A DNA stretch of 37,760 bases from Deltaproteobacteria bacterium (lineage in GTDB: Bacteria; Myxococcota_A; UBA9160; SMWR01). The position numbers and the translations under genes were made by a program. Where the stretch lies: contig PBYF01000056.1 of assembly GCA_002729515.1 (NCBI GenBank), positions 1 through 37,760 on the forward strand, given 5' to 3'. The notes under the pieces are model-generated. The model had not been told where the DNA came from and searched no databases. It saw only the letters and a program-made list of their open reading frames with translations. Shown piece after piece: positions 15,042-23,384 of the stretch. Within the stretch, counting starts at the first letter, position 1. Each line of letters begins with the position of its first letter.

Positions 15042-16328
15042 TTGCGCGATGTCCGGATGAGAGGCTTCGCCCAGCGAGCCGACGTGGAAGAGGTCGAGCG
15101 CTTCCTCGAGGACAGCTCCGGGCCGCTGGAGTCCGAACCCGTGGGGATTCTCGACTGCGTCGGGCGCGTTCTGGCCGAGCTCGTGAAGGCCGAGTGCTCG
15201 GTTCCGGGTTTCGCGCGGGCCGCCATGGATGGTTACGCCGTGCGCGGTGAGGAGACCTTTGGCGCTTCGTCCTACGCGCCCATCGAGTTCGCGCTTCTCG
15301 GTGAGACGTTGCCGGGACGTCTCTTCCGCGGGCGCGTTGGCGCAGGCGAGGCGGTGCGGGTGATGACTGGAGCGCCGCTGCCGGAGGGCGCGGACGCCGT
15401 GGTGAAGGCCGAGGTCTGCGAGGAGCGCGGAGCGCGCGTCGGGATCTCGGAGCCGGTTGCCCCGGGGCGCAACGTGGGGACGGTGGGCGAGGACATTCAG
15501 AGCGGCTCGTCGGTGCTCGAGCGCGGGCGCAGGCTGCGACCGCAGGACGCGGGGGTGTTGGCCTCGATCGGAGTCGCCGAGCCGCACTGCATTCGAAGGC
15601 CCACCGTCCGCCTCGTCGTGACGGGAGACGAATTGTTGCCCGCGGGCAGTCGGCCCGAAGGGGTAAAGATCGTCGACAGCAACTCGGTGGTGCTGCGCGG
15701 GCTGCTCGAGCGGGATGGAGCCGAGGTGCGCCCGTTCGAGATTCTTCCCGACGTGCCGGCTCGGGTCCGCGAAGCGCTTTCGACAGGCGATGCGGACGTG
15801 ATTCTCGTCTCGGGCGGAAGTTCGGTCGGCACCGAGGACCACGCTCCGCGTCTTCTGGAAGAACTCGGCACGCTCCACTTCCACGGGGTTTCGATGCGCC
15901 CGTCGAGCCCGGCCGGCGTCGGGACTATTCCACGCGGCGGAGAACTCCCCGACGCACTCGTCTTCCTGCTGCCCGGAAATCCGGTGAGTTGTCTGTGCGC
16001 GTACGAGTTCTTCGCAGGGCCGACGCTTCGCGCACTGGGCGGGCGCTCGCGCGAGTGGCCCCACCGCCGTGTGCGGCTGCCACTGGCACGCAAGATCACC
16101 TCCGAAGTCGGGCGCACCGATTACGTGCGCGTGATTCTCGAAGCCGGACACGTGGCGCCCATCGCGACCTCAGGTGCCTCGATTCTCTCCTCAACGGTGC
16201 GCGCTTCCGGCTGCGTGATCGTGCCCCGGGAACTCGAGGGCATGCCCGAGGGCGCCGAGGTCGGGGTGTTTCTGTACGACGCGGATGCGTCGTACGCCGA
16301 GATTCCGGATCTGGAAGCTCCGGTGTGA
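15042..16328 (+). CDS. moeA: Molybdopterin molybdenumtransferase MoeA
   Basis: Inserts molybdate or tungstate into adenylylated molybdopterin. The 428 residues carry the MoeA series: AAMDGYAVR, MTGAPLPEGADAVVKAE, GRNVGTVGEDIQSG, LRPQDAGVLASIG, LVVTGDELLPAG, ILVSGGSSVGTEDHAP (with the conserved Asp) and LLPGNPVSCLCAYEFF. TTG 15042 is preferred: a perfect AGGAGG (15028-15033) lies 8 nt upstream, whereas ATG 15057 has none. It follows the AOR gene after 50 nt and overlaps the next moeA by 4 bp. Having two different MoeA proteins in one operon suggests that one is devoted to tungsten or to this enzyme's cofactor, as proposed for MoeA paralogues in tungsten users. Confidence 0.92.
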   Translation: MRDVRMRGFAQRADVEEVERFLEDSSGPLESEPVGILDCVGRVLAELVKAECSVPGFARAAMDGYAVRGEETFGASSYAPIEFALLGETLPGRLFRGRVGAGEAVRVMTGAPLPEGADAVVKAEVCEERGARVGISEPVAPGRNVGTVGEDIQSGSSVLERGRRLRPQDAGVLASIGVAEPHCIRRPTVRLVVTGDELLPAGSRPEGVKIVDSNSVVLRGLLERDGAEVRPFEILPDVPARVREALSTGDADVILVSGGSSVGTEDHAPRLLEELGTLHFHGVSMRPSSPAGVGTIPRGGELPDALVFLLPGNPVSCLCAYEFFAGPTLRALGGRSREWPHRRVRLPLARKITSEVGRTDYVRVILEAGHVAPIATSGASILSSTVRASGCVIVPRELEGMPEGAEVGVFLYDADASYAEIPDLEAPV

Positions 16329-18217
16329 AGCAGGAGCAATTTCTCGACATCCTCGATCGCGACGAGGCTGAGGCGCGCTGGCGGCGGGCCATCGACGCGA
16401 TGCCCCGCCGAGCGGAGGAGGTGGCGCTCGACGCTGCGCTCGGGCGTGTGTTGGCAGAGGACGTCCGCGCGGAGGTGGACGTCCCCGGCTTCGACCGTTC
16501 GAACATGGATGGGTTTGCGGTGCGGGCCTCCGATACGTTCGGCGCCGAGGAGGAGACGCCTGTCCGCCTGCGTCTCAACCCGGAGTCGATTCCCACCGGT
16601 GTGGCACCCCGGGTCGAGGTCCGGGCCGGGACCGCCACATCGATCGCGACCGGCGGCATGTTGCCGCGCGGTGCGGACTGCGTGGTGCCGGTGGAGTTAA
16701 CGGACATCGAGGATGGTGAGGTGGAGGTTCGCCGGGCGCGGGTGCCGGGAGCTGCAGTTTCCTTTGCCGGCACCGATATTGGGTGCGGCGAGACGGTTCT
16801 CTTTGCAGGAACCCGGCTCTCGTCGCGCGACACAGGGGTACTAGCGGCGGTTGGGCGCAAGCGGATCGACGTCGTGCGGCGGCCGGTGGTCGCCATTCTC
16901 TCGACGGGTGACGAGATCGTGCAGCCCGGCGAGGCCATGCGGCCCGGGCTCGTCTATGACAGCAACGGACGCATTCTGGCCGACGCGGTCACCGAAATTG
17001 GCGGTGAGCCGCGTTTTTTCGGTGCCTTTCGCGACGACGAAGCCCAGCTGCGCGAGGCGCTGGACCGGGGGCTAGCGGCGGCAGACCTGGTCTTGCTCTC
17101 CGGAGGCACGTCCAAGGGCGAGGGGGATCTGAATGCCCGGGTGGTGGCTGCTCTCGATCCGGGGATCGTGGTGCATGGTGTTGCGCTCAAGCCGGGCAAG
17201 CCGATCTGTCTGGCCGCCAGTGGGCGGCAGCCGGTGGTGATCCTTCCCGGCTTCCCGACGTCGGCGGTCTTCACCTTCCACGAGTTCGTGGCCCCGGTGC
17301 TGCGCGAGATGGCGGGTCTACCGAGACACGAGCGCCAGCAGGTGGGTGCCCGGCTGGCGCAGAAGGTCGTCTCGGAGCGCGGCCGACTCGAGTACCTATT
17401 GGTCGGCCTGGTGCGCGATGCCGCCGGTGCGTTCTCGGCCTGGCCCATGGGAAAGGGGAGCGGCAGCGTCACCGCTTTCAGTCGTGCGGATGGCTTCGTG
17501 CGGGTCGCCCGCAATACCGAGATCGTGGACGCCGACACGCCGGTGGAGGTGACACTCATCGGCCGGGATCTCGAGTCCGCGGACCTGGTGGTAATGGGGA
17601 GTCATTGCGTTGGCCTGGACGTCATTGCGGCGGCCCTCGCCGGTGAGGGCGTTCGAGTCAAGGTCCTGGCGGTCGGCAGCCAGGGCGGGCTCGTGGCCGC
17701 GCGCCGCGAGGAGTGCGACGCAGCTCCGCTGCATCTGCTCGATCCGGAGACCGACTGCTACAACGAGCCTTTCCTCGATGCCTCGCTGCGGCTCCTGCCG
17801 GGCTACGAGCGTCTCCAGGGAGTGGTGACCCGCCCCGACGAGACGCGGGAGACCGAGGCGCTGCTCGACGACCCGTCCGTTCGCATGGTGAACCGCAACC
17901 GGGGGAGCGGCACGCGAATCCTGATCGACCAACTACTCGGCGATCGGCGGCCGCCCGGCTACGCGTACGAGCCGCGCTCCCACTTCGCGGTGGGTGCGGC
18001 GGTGCTCCAGGGTCGGGCCGATTGGGGGGTCACCATCGAGACCGTCGCGAACGAGAGGGGTCTCCGCTTCCGTCCGCTGCGCGCCGAGCAATACGATTTC
18101 GCCATTCCCGTCGACCGCTGGCAACGGCCCGCTGTCGTCTCGCTGCGCCGCGCGCTCGAGAAGGGCAGTGCGGTGAGGCGACGGCTCGAGGCGCTCGGTT
18201 TCACCCCGCGCGGCTGA
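16325..18217 (+). CDS. moeA: MoeA fused to a periplasmic-binding-protein-like (LysR substrate-type) domain
   Basis: A 630-residue two-domain protein. Residues 1 to about 400 are MoeA: NMDGFAVRASDTFG, ATGGMLPRGADCVV, LSSRDTGVLAAVG, ILSTGDEIVQPG, LVYDSNGRILAD, LLSGGTSKGEGD and ILPGFPTSAVFTFHEF. Residues about 420-630 form a PBP-like domain (VVMGSHCVGLDVIAA, MVNRNRGSGTRILIDQLLG, VGAAVLQGRADWGV), the known COG0303-COG1910 architecture found in archaea and anaerobes and thought to sense molybdate, tungstate or cofactor. GTG 16325 overlaps the preceding TGA (GTGA), so the two moeA genes are translationally coupled. Its MoeA SGGTSKGEGD lacks the VSVG of canonical MoeA but keeps the acidic end. Confidence 0.9.
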   Translation: MKQEQFLDILDRDEAEARWRRAIDAMPRRAEEVALDAALGRVLAEDVRAEVDVPGFDRSNMDGFAVRASDTFGAEEETPVRLRLNPESIPTGVAPRVEVRAGTATSIATGGMLPRGADCVVPVELTDIEDGEVEVRRARVPGAAVSFAGTDIGCGETVLFAGTRLSSRDTGVLAAVGRKRIDVVRRPVVAILSTGDEIVQPGEAMRPGLVYDSNGRILADAVTEIGGEPRFFGAFRDDEAQLREALDRGLAAADLVLLSGGTSKGEGDLNARVVAALDPGIVVHGVALKPGKPICLAASGRQPVVILPGFPTSAVFTFHEFVAPVLREMAGLPRHERQQVGARLAQKVVSERGRLEYLLVGLVRDAAGAFSAWPMGKGSGSVTAFSRADGFVRVARNTEIVDADTPVEVTLIGRDLESADLVVMGSHCVGLDVIAAALAGEGVRVKVLAVGSQGGLVAARREECDAAPLHLLDPETDCYNEPFLDASLRLLPGYERLQGVVTRPDETRETEALLDDPSVRMVNRNRGSGTRILIDQLLGDRRPPGYAYEPRSHFAVGAAVLQGRADWGVTIETVANERGLRFRPLRAEQYDFAIPVDRWQRPAVVSLRRALEKGSAVRRRLEALGFTPRG

Positions 18218-18254
18218 TTCGGACGCTTCCGCCGGGCGGATCCCGGGGTATGGT

Positions 18255-19592
18255 GTGCAGCGCGTGGCCGTCGTATTGCGCAGAGGATCCAGACTCGGCA
18301 AGTACCGGCTCGACCGTCGCATCGGTCGGGGCGGCTACGCCGAGGTGTGGAAGGCCCGCGACACCGTCGAGGACGTCGGTGTCGCCCTCAAGGTCGCCTA
18401 CCCCTCCGCCGTCGAGGAATGGGGCCGCAAGGTGATCGAGCTGGAGGCTCGCATCGCGGGCCGCCTGCACCACCCGGGCATCGTGGCCGTGCGCAACGCC
18501 GACTGGATCGATGGCCGCTTCGTGATGGCGATCGAACTCGCGCGGACGCAGCTGAGCCGCTACGTCGGGGCGAAGCGTTCGGGCCAGGTGGCGCTCGAGG
18601 TCGTGCGCCAGATTGCGGCGGGGCTCGCGCACGCTCACGAGCGCCGGGTGATGCACCGCGACGTGAAGCCCGACAACATCCTGATCTTCGAAGACGGTCG
18701 CGCCGCACTGGCGGACTTCGGTGCGTCCCGATTTGCCGCTGATATGACCCGGACCTACACGGACGCCGGAACCCTGGGTTATATGGCACCGGAGCAGGCC
18801 TACGGGCGTGCGCGGCTCGCGTCCGACGTCTTTTCGCTGGGGCTCATCGCTCACGAGTTGCTCACCGGGAAGCTTCCCACGTGGCCCTTCGAGTGGCCTT
18901 TCCCCGGGCACGAACGCTTCGAAGTGAAGGTGCCCGAGCCCGTGCGCCCCGTGCTGCGCAAGGCCGCCCAGTTCGACCCGCGCAAGCGCTACCCGGACGC
19001 GCAGGTCTTCTACAAGGCGTTCGAGAGGGCTCTCCAGCGCGCCGCCGAGACGCCGGCAAAGCGGCGCGCTCGGCGGCGACCGCGAAAGAAGGCGCTGGCT
19101 CCGTCTCCCCTGGCGGTGCAAGCGGCCGCGTTCCGGCGCACTCAGGGCAAGGAACTCGGCATGAGCTTTTCCTGCCGGCGCTGCGACGGGCCGGTCAGCG
19201 AGGCCATGCGCTGCTGTCCGTGGTGCGGATCGAAGGACAACTCGTTCCGGGAACTCTCGCGCTTCCCGCTCGTCTGCCCCGAGTGCGAGAAAGGGGTGCG
19301 TCCGGAGTGGGGCTACTGCCCCTGGTGCTACCGAGGTCGCTTCCAGGGCAATGGCCGCCGGCCGCCCCACGATGCCCGGGCCGTGCGCCGGTGTGGTCGC
19401 CGAGGCTGCGAAGGGCAGCTGCGTCGCTTCATGAGTTACTGCCCGCTGTGCAAATGGAAGCCGCGGCGCCCCTGGAGTACTCCGGGGCTCCCGGACCGCT
19501 GCCCGAAGTGCCGCTGGGGCACCCACCACGGTTATTTCCGCTTTTGCCCTTGGTGCGGTCGCCGCGAAGCTCGCGCTGGGCATTTCCGCTGA
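18255..19592 (+). CDS. Ser/Thr protein kinase with four C-terminal zinc ribbons
   Basis: A soluble Hanks-type kinase of 445 residues. All catalytic motifs are intact: GRGGYAEV glycine loop (24-31), K46, HRDVKPDN (134-141), DFG (154-156) and GTLGYMAPEQ. The domain ends near 265; a very basic linker (KRRARRRPRKKA) leads to residues 307-442, which hold eight CXXC or CX4C knuckles pairing into four zinc ribbons (CRRC/CPWC, CPEC/CPWC, CGRRGC/CPLC, CPKC/CPWC). Such ribbons commonly bind nucleic acid or act as protein docking sites. No membrane segment is present, unlike PknB-type kinases. GTG 18255 or 18264 could be the start. It begins 37 nt after the moeA fusion and ends 12 bp from the convergent modC; target unknown. 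Confidence 0.88.
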   Translation: MQRVAVVLRRGSRLGKYRLDRRIGRGGYAEVWKARDTVEDVGVALKVAYPSAVEEWGRKVIELEARIAGRLHHPGIVAVRNADWIDGRFVMAIELARTQLSRYVGAKRSGQVALEVVRQIAAGLAHAHERRVMHRDVKPDNILIFEDGRAALADFGASRFAADMTRTYTDAGTLGYMAPEQAYGRARLASDVFSLGLIAHELLTGKLPTWPFEWPFPGHERFEVKVPEPVRPVLRKAAQFDPRKRYPDAQVFYKAFERALQRAAETPAKRRARRRPRKKALAPSPLAVQAAAFRRTQGKELGMSFSCRRCDGPVSEAMRCCPWCGSKDNSFRELSRFPLVCPECEKGVRPEWGYCPWCYRGRFQGNGRRPPHDARAVRRCGRRGCEGQLRRFMSYCPLCKWKPRRPWSTPGLPDRCPKCRWGTHHGYFRFCPWCGRREARAGHFR

Positions 19593-19604
19593 AGTCCGTG
19601 CCGT

Positions 19605-20666
19605 CTAAGCGAGACGGCGAATGGCCTGGGCCTTGATGAGGGCGTGGACGCGGGTGTCGGCGTGGAGTTCGAGCTTGCGAACGGCGGCGGCGGTGAGCTT
19701 GGCGACGAGACGTTCGCCTCCCGGATCGAGCGCGAGGTGGACGAAGGCGTCGTCGCCGGTGGGCTCGCAATGCGTCACCCGGGCGGGCAGGACGTTGCGG
19801 GCCGAGATGCGCCCGGGGGGGTCGACCGCCAGGACGACGTCCTCCGCGCGCACACCCACGCTCATGCGCACACCCGCCGTGGTGGCGACGGGCAGGGCGA
19901 GGCGCAGACCGCCGTCGGTCACCAGGCACCGCTCGACGCCCGCCACGGAGTTTCCCTCCAGCACGTTTTCGAGTCCGAGCGCCTCGGAGAGCGGCAGCAC
20001 CGCCCGGCTCCAGAGCACCTCCGCCGGCGCCCCGCTTGCGACGATCCGACCCGCCTCGATGACGGCGACGCGCTCCCCGAGCAGCTGCGCCTCGTCCGGG
20101 TCGTGCGTGATGACGAGCATCGGGAGCTCGAGGGCGTCGCGCACGCGGATCAGGTCTCGCAGCACGTTGGCGCGCCGCGTCACGTCGAGGGAGGCGAGCG
20201 GCTCGTCGAGCAACAGAGCGCGAGGCCCGGAGCCCAGCGCGCGGCCGATCGCCACCCGCTGACGCTCACCACCCGAGAGGTCGCGCACGTCGCGTGTGAG
20301 AAGTGGACGCAGCTCCAACACCTCCACGGCGCGCTCGAGGGTCTGCGCATCGGGGCCCGCGAAGCGGAGGTTCGCCTCGACGTCGAGGTGGGGAAAAAGG
20401 GTGGGGTCCTGTGGCACCCAACCGAGGCCGCGCTGCCAGGTCGGGCGCCGCAGGCCGGTCTCCGAGTCTTCGAGCCACTCCCCGCCGATGCACACGCGCG
20501 CCCGCGCTGTGGGGTGCAGGCCCAGCAGGGCCTCGAAGAGGGTGCTCTTGCCGGCGCCGCTCGGACCGAAGAAGACGGACACGCGCTCCTGCCAGGAGAT
20601 CTCGAGGTCGAGTTCGAAGTGCCCGCGCGTCAGCGCCACGGAGAGAAGGTGGGGAGGGGTGCTCAC
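19605..20666 (-). CDS. modC: Molybdate ABC transporter ATP-binding protein
   Basis: ATPase subunit of the ModABC importer, 353 residues. Walker A GPSGAGKST, Q-loop VPQDPTLFPHL, signature LSGGERQRVAIGRAL, Walker B ALLLDEPLASLD and the switch VITHD are in order. The last 65 residues (ISARNVLPARVTHCEPTGDDAF onward) form the Mop/TOBE domain that binds molybdate and is typical of ModC. GTG 20666 overlaps the modB stop as GTGA, so the in-frame open stretch to 21383 is a shadow. It is the distal gene of the modABC operon. Confidence 0.93.
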   Translation of the reverse strand: MSTPPHLLSVALTRGHFELDLEISWQERVSVFFGPSGAGKSTLFEALLGLHPTARARVCIGGEWLEDSETGLRRPTWQRGLGWVPQDPTLFPHLDVEANLRFAGPDAQTLERAVEVLELRPLLTRDVRDLSGGERQRVAIGRALGSGPRALLLDEPLASLDVTRRANVLRDLIRVRDALELPMLVITHDPDEAQLLGERVAVIEAGRIVASGAPAEVLWSRAVLPLSEALGLENVLEGNSVAGVERCLVTDGGLRLALPVATTAGVRMSVGVRAEDVVLAVDPPGRISARNVLPARVTHCEPTGDDAFVHLALDPGGERLVAKLTAAAVRKLELHADTRVHALIKAQAIRRLA

Positions 20667-21331
20667 GGGGTGTCGCCCCGCAGCCAGCGCTCGCCCGCCC
20701 ACATGGCGGCGAGGCCGAGCGCGAAGGACACGGCGCAGAGCGCCGCCGCCGCCGAGTCCTCGCCGAGTTGCACCCGGGACCAGATGCCGAGGGCGAGCGT
20801 CTCCGTGCGGCCCGGGATGATTCCGGCGACGACGGCCGTGGCGCCGAATTCTCCGATGGCGCGGGTAAAGCAGAGGAGTGCTCCGTAGAGCACTCCGCGT
20901 TTCGCCAGCGGTAGCGTCACGCGAAAGAAGCTCGCCACCGGGGAGAGGCCGAGGGAACGTGCCAACTGCTCGTAGCGCGTGTCGACGGCGGCGAATGCCT
21001 GCTCGCAGGCGCGCGTCGCGAGGGGGAAGCCCACGACGGCCGCCGCCAGCGCAGCGGCCCAGGCGGTGAAGACGAAATCCACCCCCGTCGCCTCCCAGAG
21101 AGCCGCGAGCGGGCCGCGGCGGCCCAGGAGCCAGAGCAGACCGAGACCCACGGCGACTGGCGGGAGCACCATCGGCAGCGTGACCAGTGCCCTCACGAGC
21201 GACTTGCCCCGGAACTTGCGGCGCACGAGACACCAGGCCACCAGCACCGCAACCGGGACCACTGCGACGGTCGCAGCGGCTCCGATCCAGAGTGTGAGCC
21301 GGGCGATGCCCAGGATGTCTTCGGCGTTCAC
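20663..21331 (-). CDS. modB: Molybdate ABC transporter permease
   Basis: A 222-residue inner-membrane permease with about five membrane segments (ARLTLWIGAAATVAVV, LVTLPMVLPPVAVGLGLLWL, FVFTAWAAALAAAVVGFPL and others). The cytoplasmic EAA-type coupling loop is visible as ARSLGLSPVASFFRVTLPLAK, followed by GALLCFTRAIGEFGATAVV, characteristic of ModB/CysT permeases. GTG 21331 overlaps the modA TGA as GTGA, the same arrangement as the modB/modC junction, so all three subunits are translationally coupled. Confidence 0.92.
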   Translation of the reverse strand: MNAEDILGIARLTLWIGAAATVAVVPVAVLVAWCLVRRKFRGKSLVRALVTLPMVLPPVAVGLGLLWLLGRRGPLAALWEATGVDFVFTAWAAALAAAVVGFPLATRACEQAFAAVDTRYEQLARSLGLSPVASFFRVTLPLAKRGVLYGALLCFTRAIGEFGATAVVAGIIPGRTETLALGIWSRVQLGEDSAAAALCAVSFALGLAAMWAGERWLRGDTP

Positions 21332-22074
21332 GGCGTCTCGAACCCGGCGGCCACCAGGATCCGGCGCGCCTCCTCTCCGGCAAGAAAGGTGAGCAACGCG
21401 TCGGCAGAGGGATCGGCTCGGATCAGGCGCGCCGCGGTGTAGACGATGGAAGGCTGCTCGGCCCTCGGCACGCGAAACGCCACGTGGGCCGCTCGCGCGG
21501 CGCGCGCGTCCGTGGCGTAGACCACCGCGGCGTCGGCGTTGCCAGCGTCTACCGCTGCCAGCGTGGCGCGCGCGTGCTCGGTCTGCACGAGGCGGTCCTC
21601 GAGTGTCGCGAGCAGCCCGAGCGATGTGAGCCACTCCCGGGCGTAGCGTCCCACCGGCACGGCGCTCGCGGGCATTGCGATGCGGCGGATGCTGGGGACG
21701 AGCAGGTCATCGGCTCCCCTCAGTGGCGTGCGAAGCCCAGGTGCCGTTACCACGACAAGCCGGTTGCGGGCGATGTCGTGCCGAGCTTCTGCGGAGATGA
21801 GCCCCTGGGCCTCGAGCCGGTCCACGAGCGCCGGGTCGGCGGACACGAAGACGTCGACCGGCGCGCCGGCGCGTGCCTGTGCGGCGAGCGTGCTCGAAGC
21901 CCCAAAAGTGAGGAGTACACGTGTCGAGGGGTGTCGCGACTCGAACTCCCGGGCAATCTCAGTAAGGGGCTCGCGCAGGCTCACCGCCCCTGCAGCGACG
22001 AGTTCGGCAGCGACAGCCCCGGGCCCCGGGGCGACCAGGAGCAGTATTCCAGCGATCGACGCGTGCACCGACAT
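21328..22074 (-). CDS. modA: Molybdate-binding periplasmic protein
   Basis: Extracytoplasmic oxyanion receptor of the ModABC importer, 248 residues. Signal peptide about 1-23 (ends GAVAA). Mature protein starts ELVAAGAVSLREPL and shows the ModA pattern FGASSTLAAQARAGAPVDVFVSAD, with the serines that contact the oxyanion, then VGRYAREWLTSLGL and DAAVVYATDA. ModA proteins bind molybdate and tungstate with similar affinity, so either metal could feed the AOR cluster it faces. ATG 22074 is preceded by GGGGAAG about 6 nt upstream. Confidence 0.92.
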   Translation of the reverse strand: MSVHASIAGILLLVAPGPGAVAAELVAAGAVSLREPLTEIAREFESRHPSTRVLLTFGASSTLAAQARAGAPVDVFVSADPALVDRLEAQGLISAEARHDIARNRLVVVTAPGLRTPLRGADDLLVPSIRRIAMPASAVPVGRYAREWLTSLGLLATLEDRLVQTEHARATLAAVDAGNADAAVVYATDARAARAAHVAFRVPRAEQPSIVYTAARLIRADPSADALLTFLAGEEARRILVAAGFETP

Positions 22075-22103
22075 GCAGTCTTCCCCGTCGGGGATCCGCG
22101 GGC

Positions 22104-22111
22104 TTCATAGC
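22104..22111 (-). promoter_or_regulatory. Candidate -10 element (GCTATGAA) of modABC
   Basis: Minus-strand TGCTATGAA ends 29 nt before the modA ATG. No ModE palindrome and no recognisable Moco riboswitch was seen in this leader. Confidence 0.3.
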
Positions 22112-22256
22112 ACGCGGGCGCAGCGGAGCGGAGTCGGCTGGTGATACCCTCGCCGCTGCGGAGTAAAGTCAATCGACGGTACCGCAGCCTTTGCGGAAAC
22201 ACAGGGTCTCGCACAGCGCGGTGCGGGCGACGCGAGAAGGCTGCTCTGGGGGGTGT

Positions 22257-22670
22257 TTGCGAACGCTCATCACGCTCATGGCATTCGTTGTGGTGGTGCT
22301 CGTCGTCGCCGTCGGCCGAATTCCCGAAGGCGAGGTGGCTGAGCTCGTCACGTTCGATCGCAAGGGTCATGGGATCGAGACGCGCCTTTGGATCGTCGAC
22401 CTCGACGGCGAGACCTGGGTACGCGCACCGAAGCTGGATGCAAGCTGGCTGTTGCGGCTGCGGCTCAATCCCACCGCACACCTTTCCCGCGACGAGGGAC
22501 TCGTCAGCGTCCTCGCATTTCCCAGCAGCGACCCGGAGGTGCGGCGTGCGGTGAATCTCGCCATGCTGCGCAGATACGGGCGGCTAGAGCGGGCCTTTCG
22601 GTGGCTGAGGAATCCGGAGCAGACCGTGCCGGTACGGCTGGAGAAGCTCGCGCCAGCACGCAGATCGTGA
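22257..22670 (+). CDS. Membrane-anchored PNPOx-like split-barrel protein
   Basis: A 137-residue protein (from TTG 22257) with one N-terminal membrane segment (LITLMAFVVVVLVVAVG), then a domain resembling pyridoxamine-phosphate-oxidase-like or deazaflavin/FMN-binding split barrels: TRLWIVDLDGETWVRAP is the typical strand pair with a substrate-side Arg, and NLAMLRRYGRL plus QTVPVRLEKL close the barrel. Members bind FMN, F420 or heme; which applies here cannot be told. The start is uncertain: TTG 22191 gives a longer, poorly convincing N-terminus, and ATG 22278 would trim the membrane segment. It is divergent from modA. Confidence 0.5.
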   Translation: MRTLITLMAFVVVVLVVAVGRIPEGEVAELVTFDRKGHGIETRLWIVDLDGETWVRAPKLDASWLLRLRLNPTAHLSRDEGLVSVLAFPSSDPEVRRAVNLAMLRRYGRLERAFRWLRNPEQTVPVRLEKLAPARRS

Positions 22671-22679
22671 CCCGAGTCG

Positions 22680-22687
22680 GCTAGAAT
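22680..22687 (+). promoter_or_regulatory. Candidate -10 element (GCTAGAAT) of the TOPRIM gene
   Basis: TAGAAT is a 5/6 match to the sigma70 -10 and carries the GC prefix shared by other genes here; ATG lies 54 nt downstream. Confidence 0.35.
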
Positions 22688-22741
22688 AGGCCCAGCCGCG
22701 TCCCGCATGGCGTTGCCGTCGACAAAGCTTCGGAGACAACG

Positions 22742-23377
22742 ATGCTGCGTAACGACTCAGCTCGGCCGGCCGGTCCCGTCCAACCGCGCGGCGCCTTTGT
22801 CCTCTACCTGGAGGGTCCCGGCGATCGGGGCATCGTGAACGGCTGGTGCCGGCGGCTTCTGCCTGCACAAGCGGGCTCGCTCGCTCGCTCGGCGGTCATC
22901 CTGGGTGGGAAGCGGCCCGCGCGTGCCGTCGAGCACTTTCGCTCGCTCGGGGGGGCTTCGGAGGGTCTCCGAGGTCTGTGCGTGCTCGATCGGGACGATG
23001 GTCGGAGTGCGCTGGGCGCTGAGGTCGAAGAGCCGGGCCTCGATTTTTTCACCTGGGGGCGCCGGCATATCGAGAGCTATCTGCTGGTACCCGATGCAAT
23101 TCGCCGCTCCCTGCGCCTGCCAGAGTCCGACGCTCGCATCGATCTTGCGCTGCGCGAGCACCTGCCGGACGAGAGCGACTCCGCTGCCTGGGGTGAGCTG
23201 GATGCGAAGCGTTTGCTGGCCCCGGCGGGACCGGTTGCGCGGGTTCTCGGCATGAAAATCCCGGCCAGCCGGGTGGCTCGTGCGACCCGGGCCAACGAGC
23301 TGCACGAAGACGTGCACGCGTTCTTCGAGCGCCTGCGTGTCGAACTCGGCGTCTGGGACGTCGAGGTGGTGCGCTAG
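22742..23377 (+). CDS. Stand-alone TOPRIM/DUF4435-like protein
   Basis: A 211-residue cytosolic protein with the acidic signature of OLD-type TOPRIM folds: LYLEGPGDR (E24) after the first strand, VLDRDDG (D83, D85, D86) after a later one, and RRHIESYLLVPDAI (E111), the block that distinguishes DUF4435 and related TOPRIM domains. Relatives occur as the nuclease half of OLD ATP-dependent nucleases, in retron and anti-phage loci, and as orphans. Here no ATPase partner is adjacent; the neighbour 7 nt downstream encodes a lipoprotein. ATG 22742 has GGAGAC about 6 nt upstream. Nuclease activity is an inference from conserved acidic residues. Confidence 0.6.
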   Translation: MLRNDSARPAGPVQPRGAFVLYLEGPGDRGIVNGWCRRLLPAQAGSLARSAVILGGKRPARAVEHFRSLGGASEGLRGLCVLDRDDGRSALGAEVEEPGLDFFTWGRRHIESYLLVPDAIRRSLRLPESDARIDLALREHLPDESDSAAWGELDAKRLLAPAGPVARVLGMKIPASRVARATRANELHEDVHAFFERLRVELGVWDVEVVR

Positions 23378-23384
23378 CCAGCCA

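Noticed and set aside
15989-16324. Longer N-terminus of the MoeA-PBP fusion
   Set aside because: It would overlap moeA by 340 bp; GTG 16325 gives the GTGA overlap and begins the MoeA domain.
20667-21383. Extended ModC reading through modB
   Set aside because: The extension is antisense-style low-complexity text in a different frame of modB; GTG 20666 matches the family start.
21328-22074. Tungstate-specific TupA or WtpA instead of ModA
   Set aside because: The FGASSTLAAQ and VDVFVSAD text is ModA-like; TupA's TTTS opening is absent. Tungstate binding by ModA is still possible.
22075-22190. Moco riboswitch or ModE operator upstream of modA
   Set aside because: No conserved Moco-motif segments and no ModE-type palindrome seen by eye.
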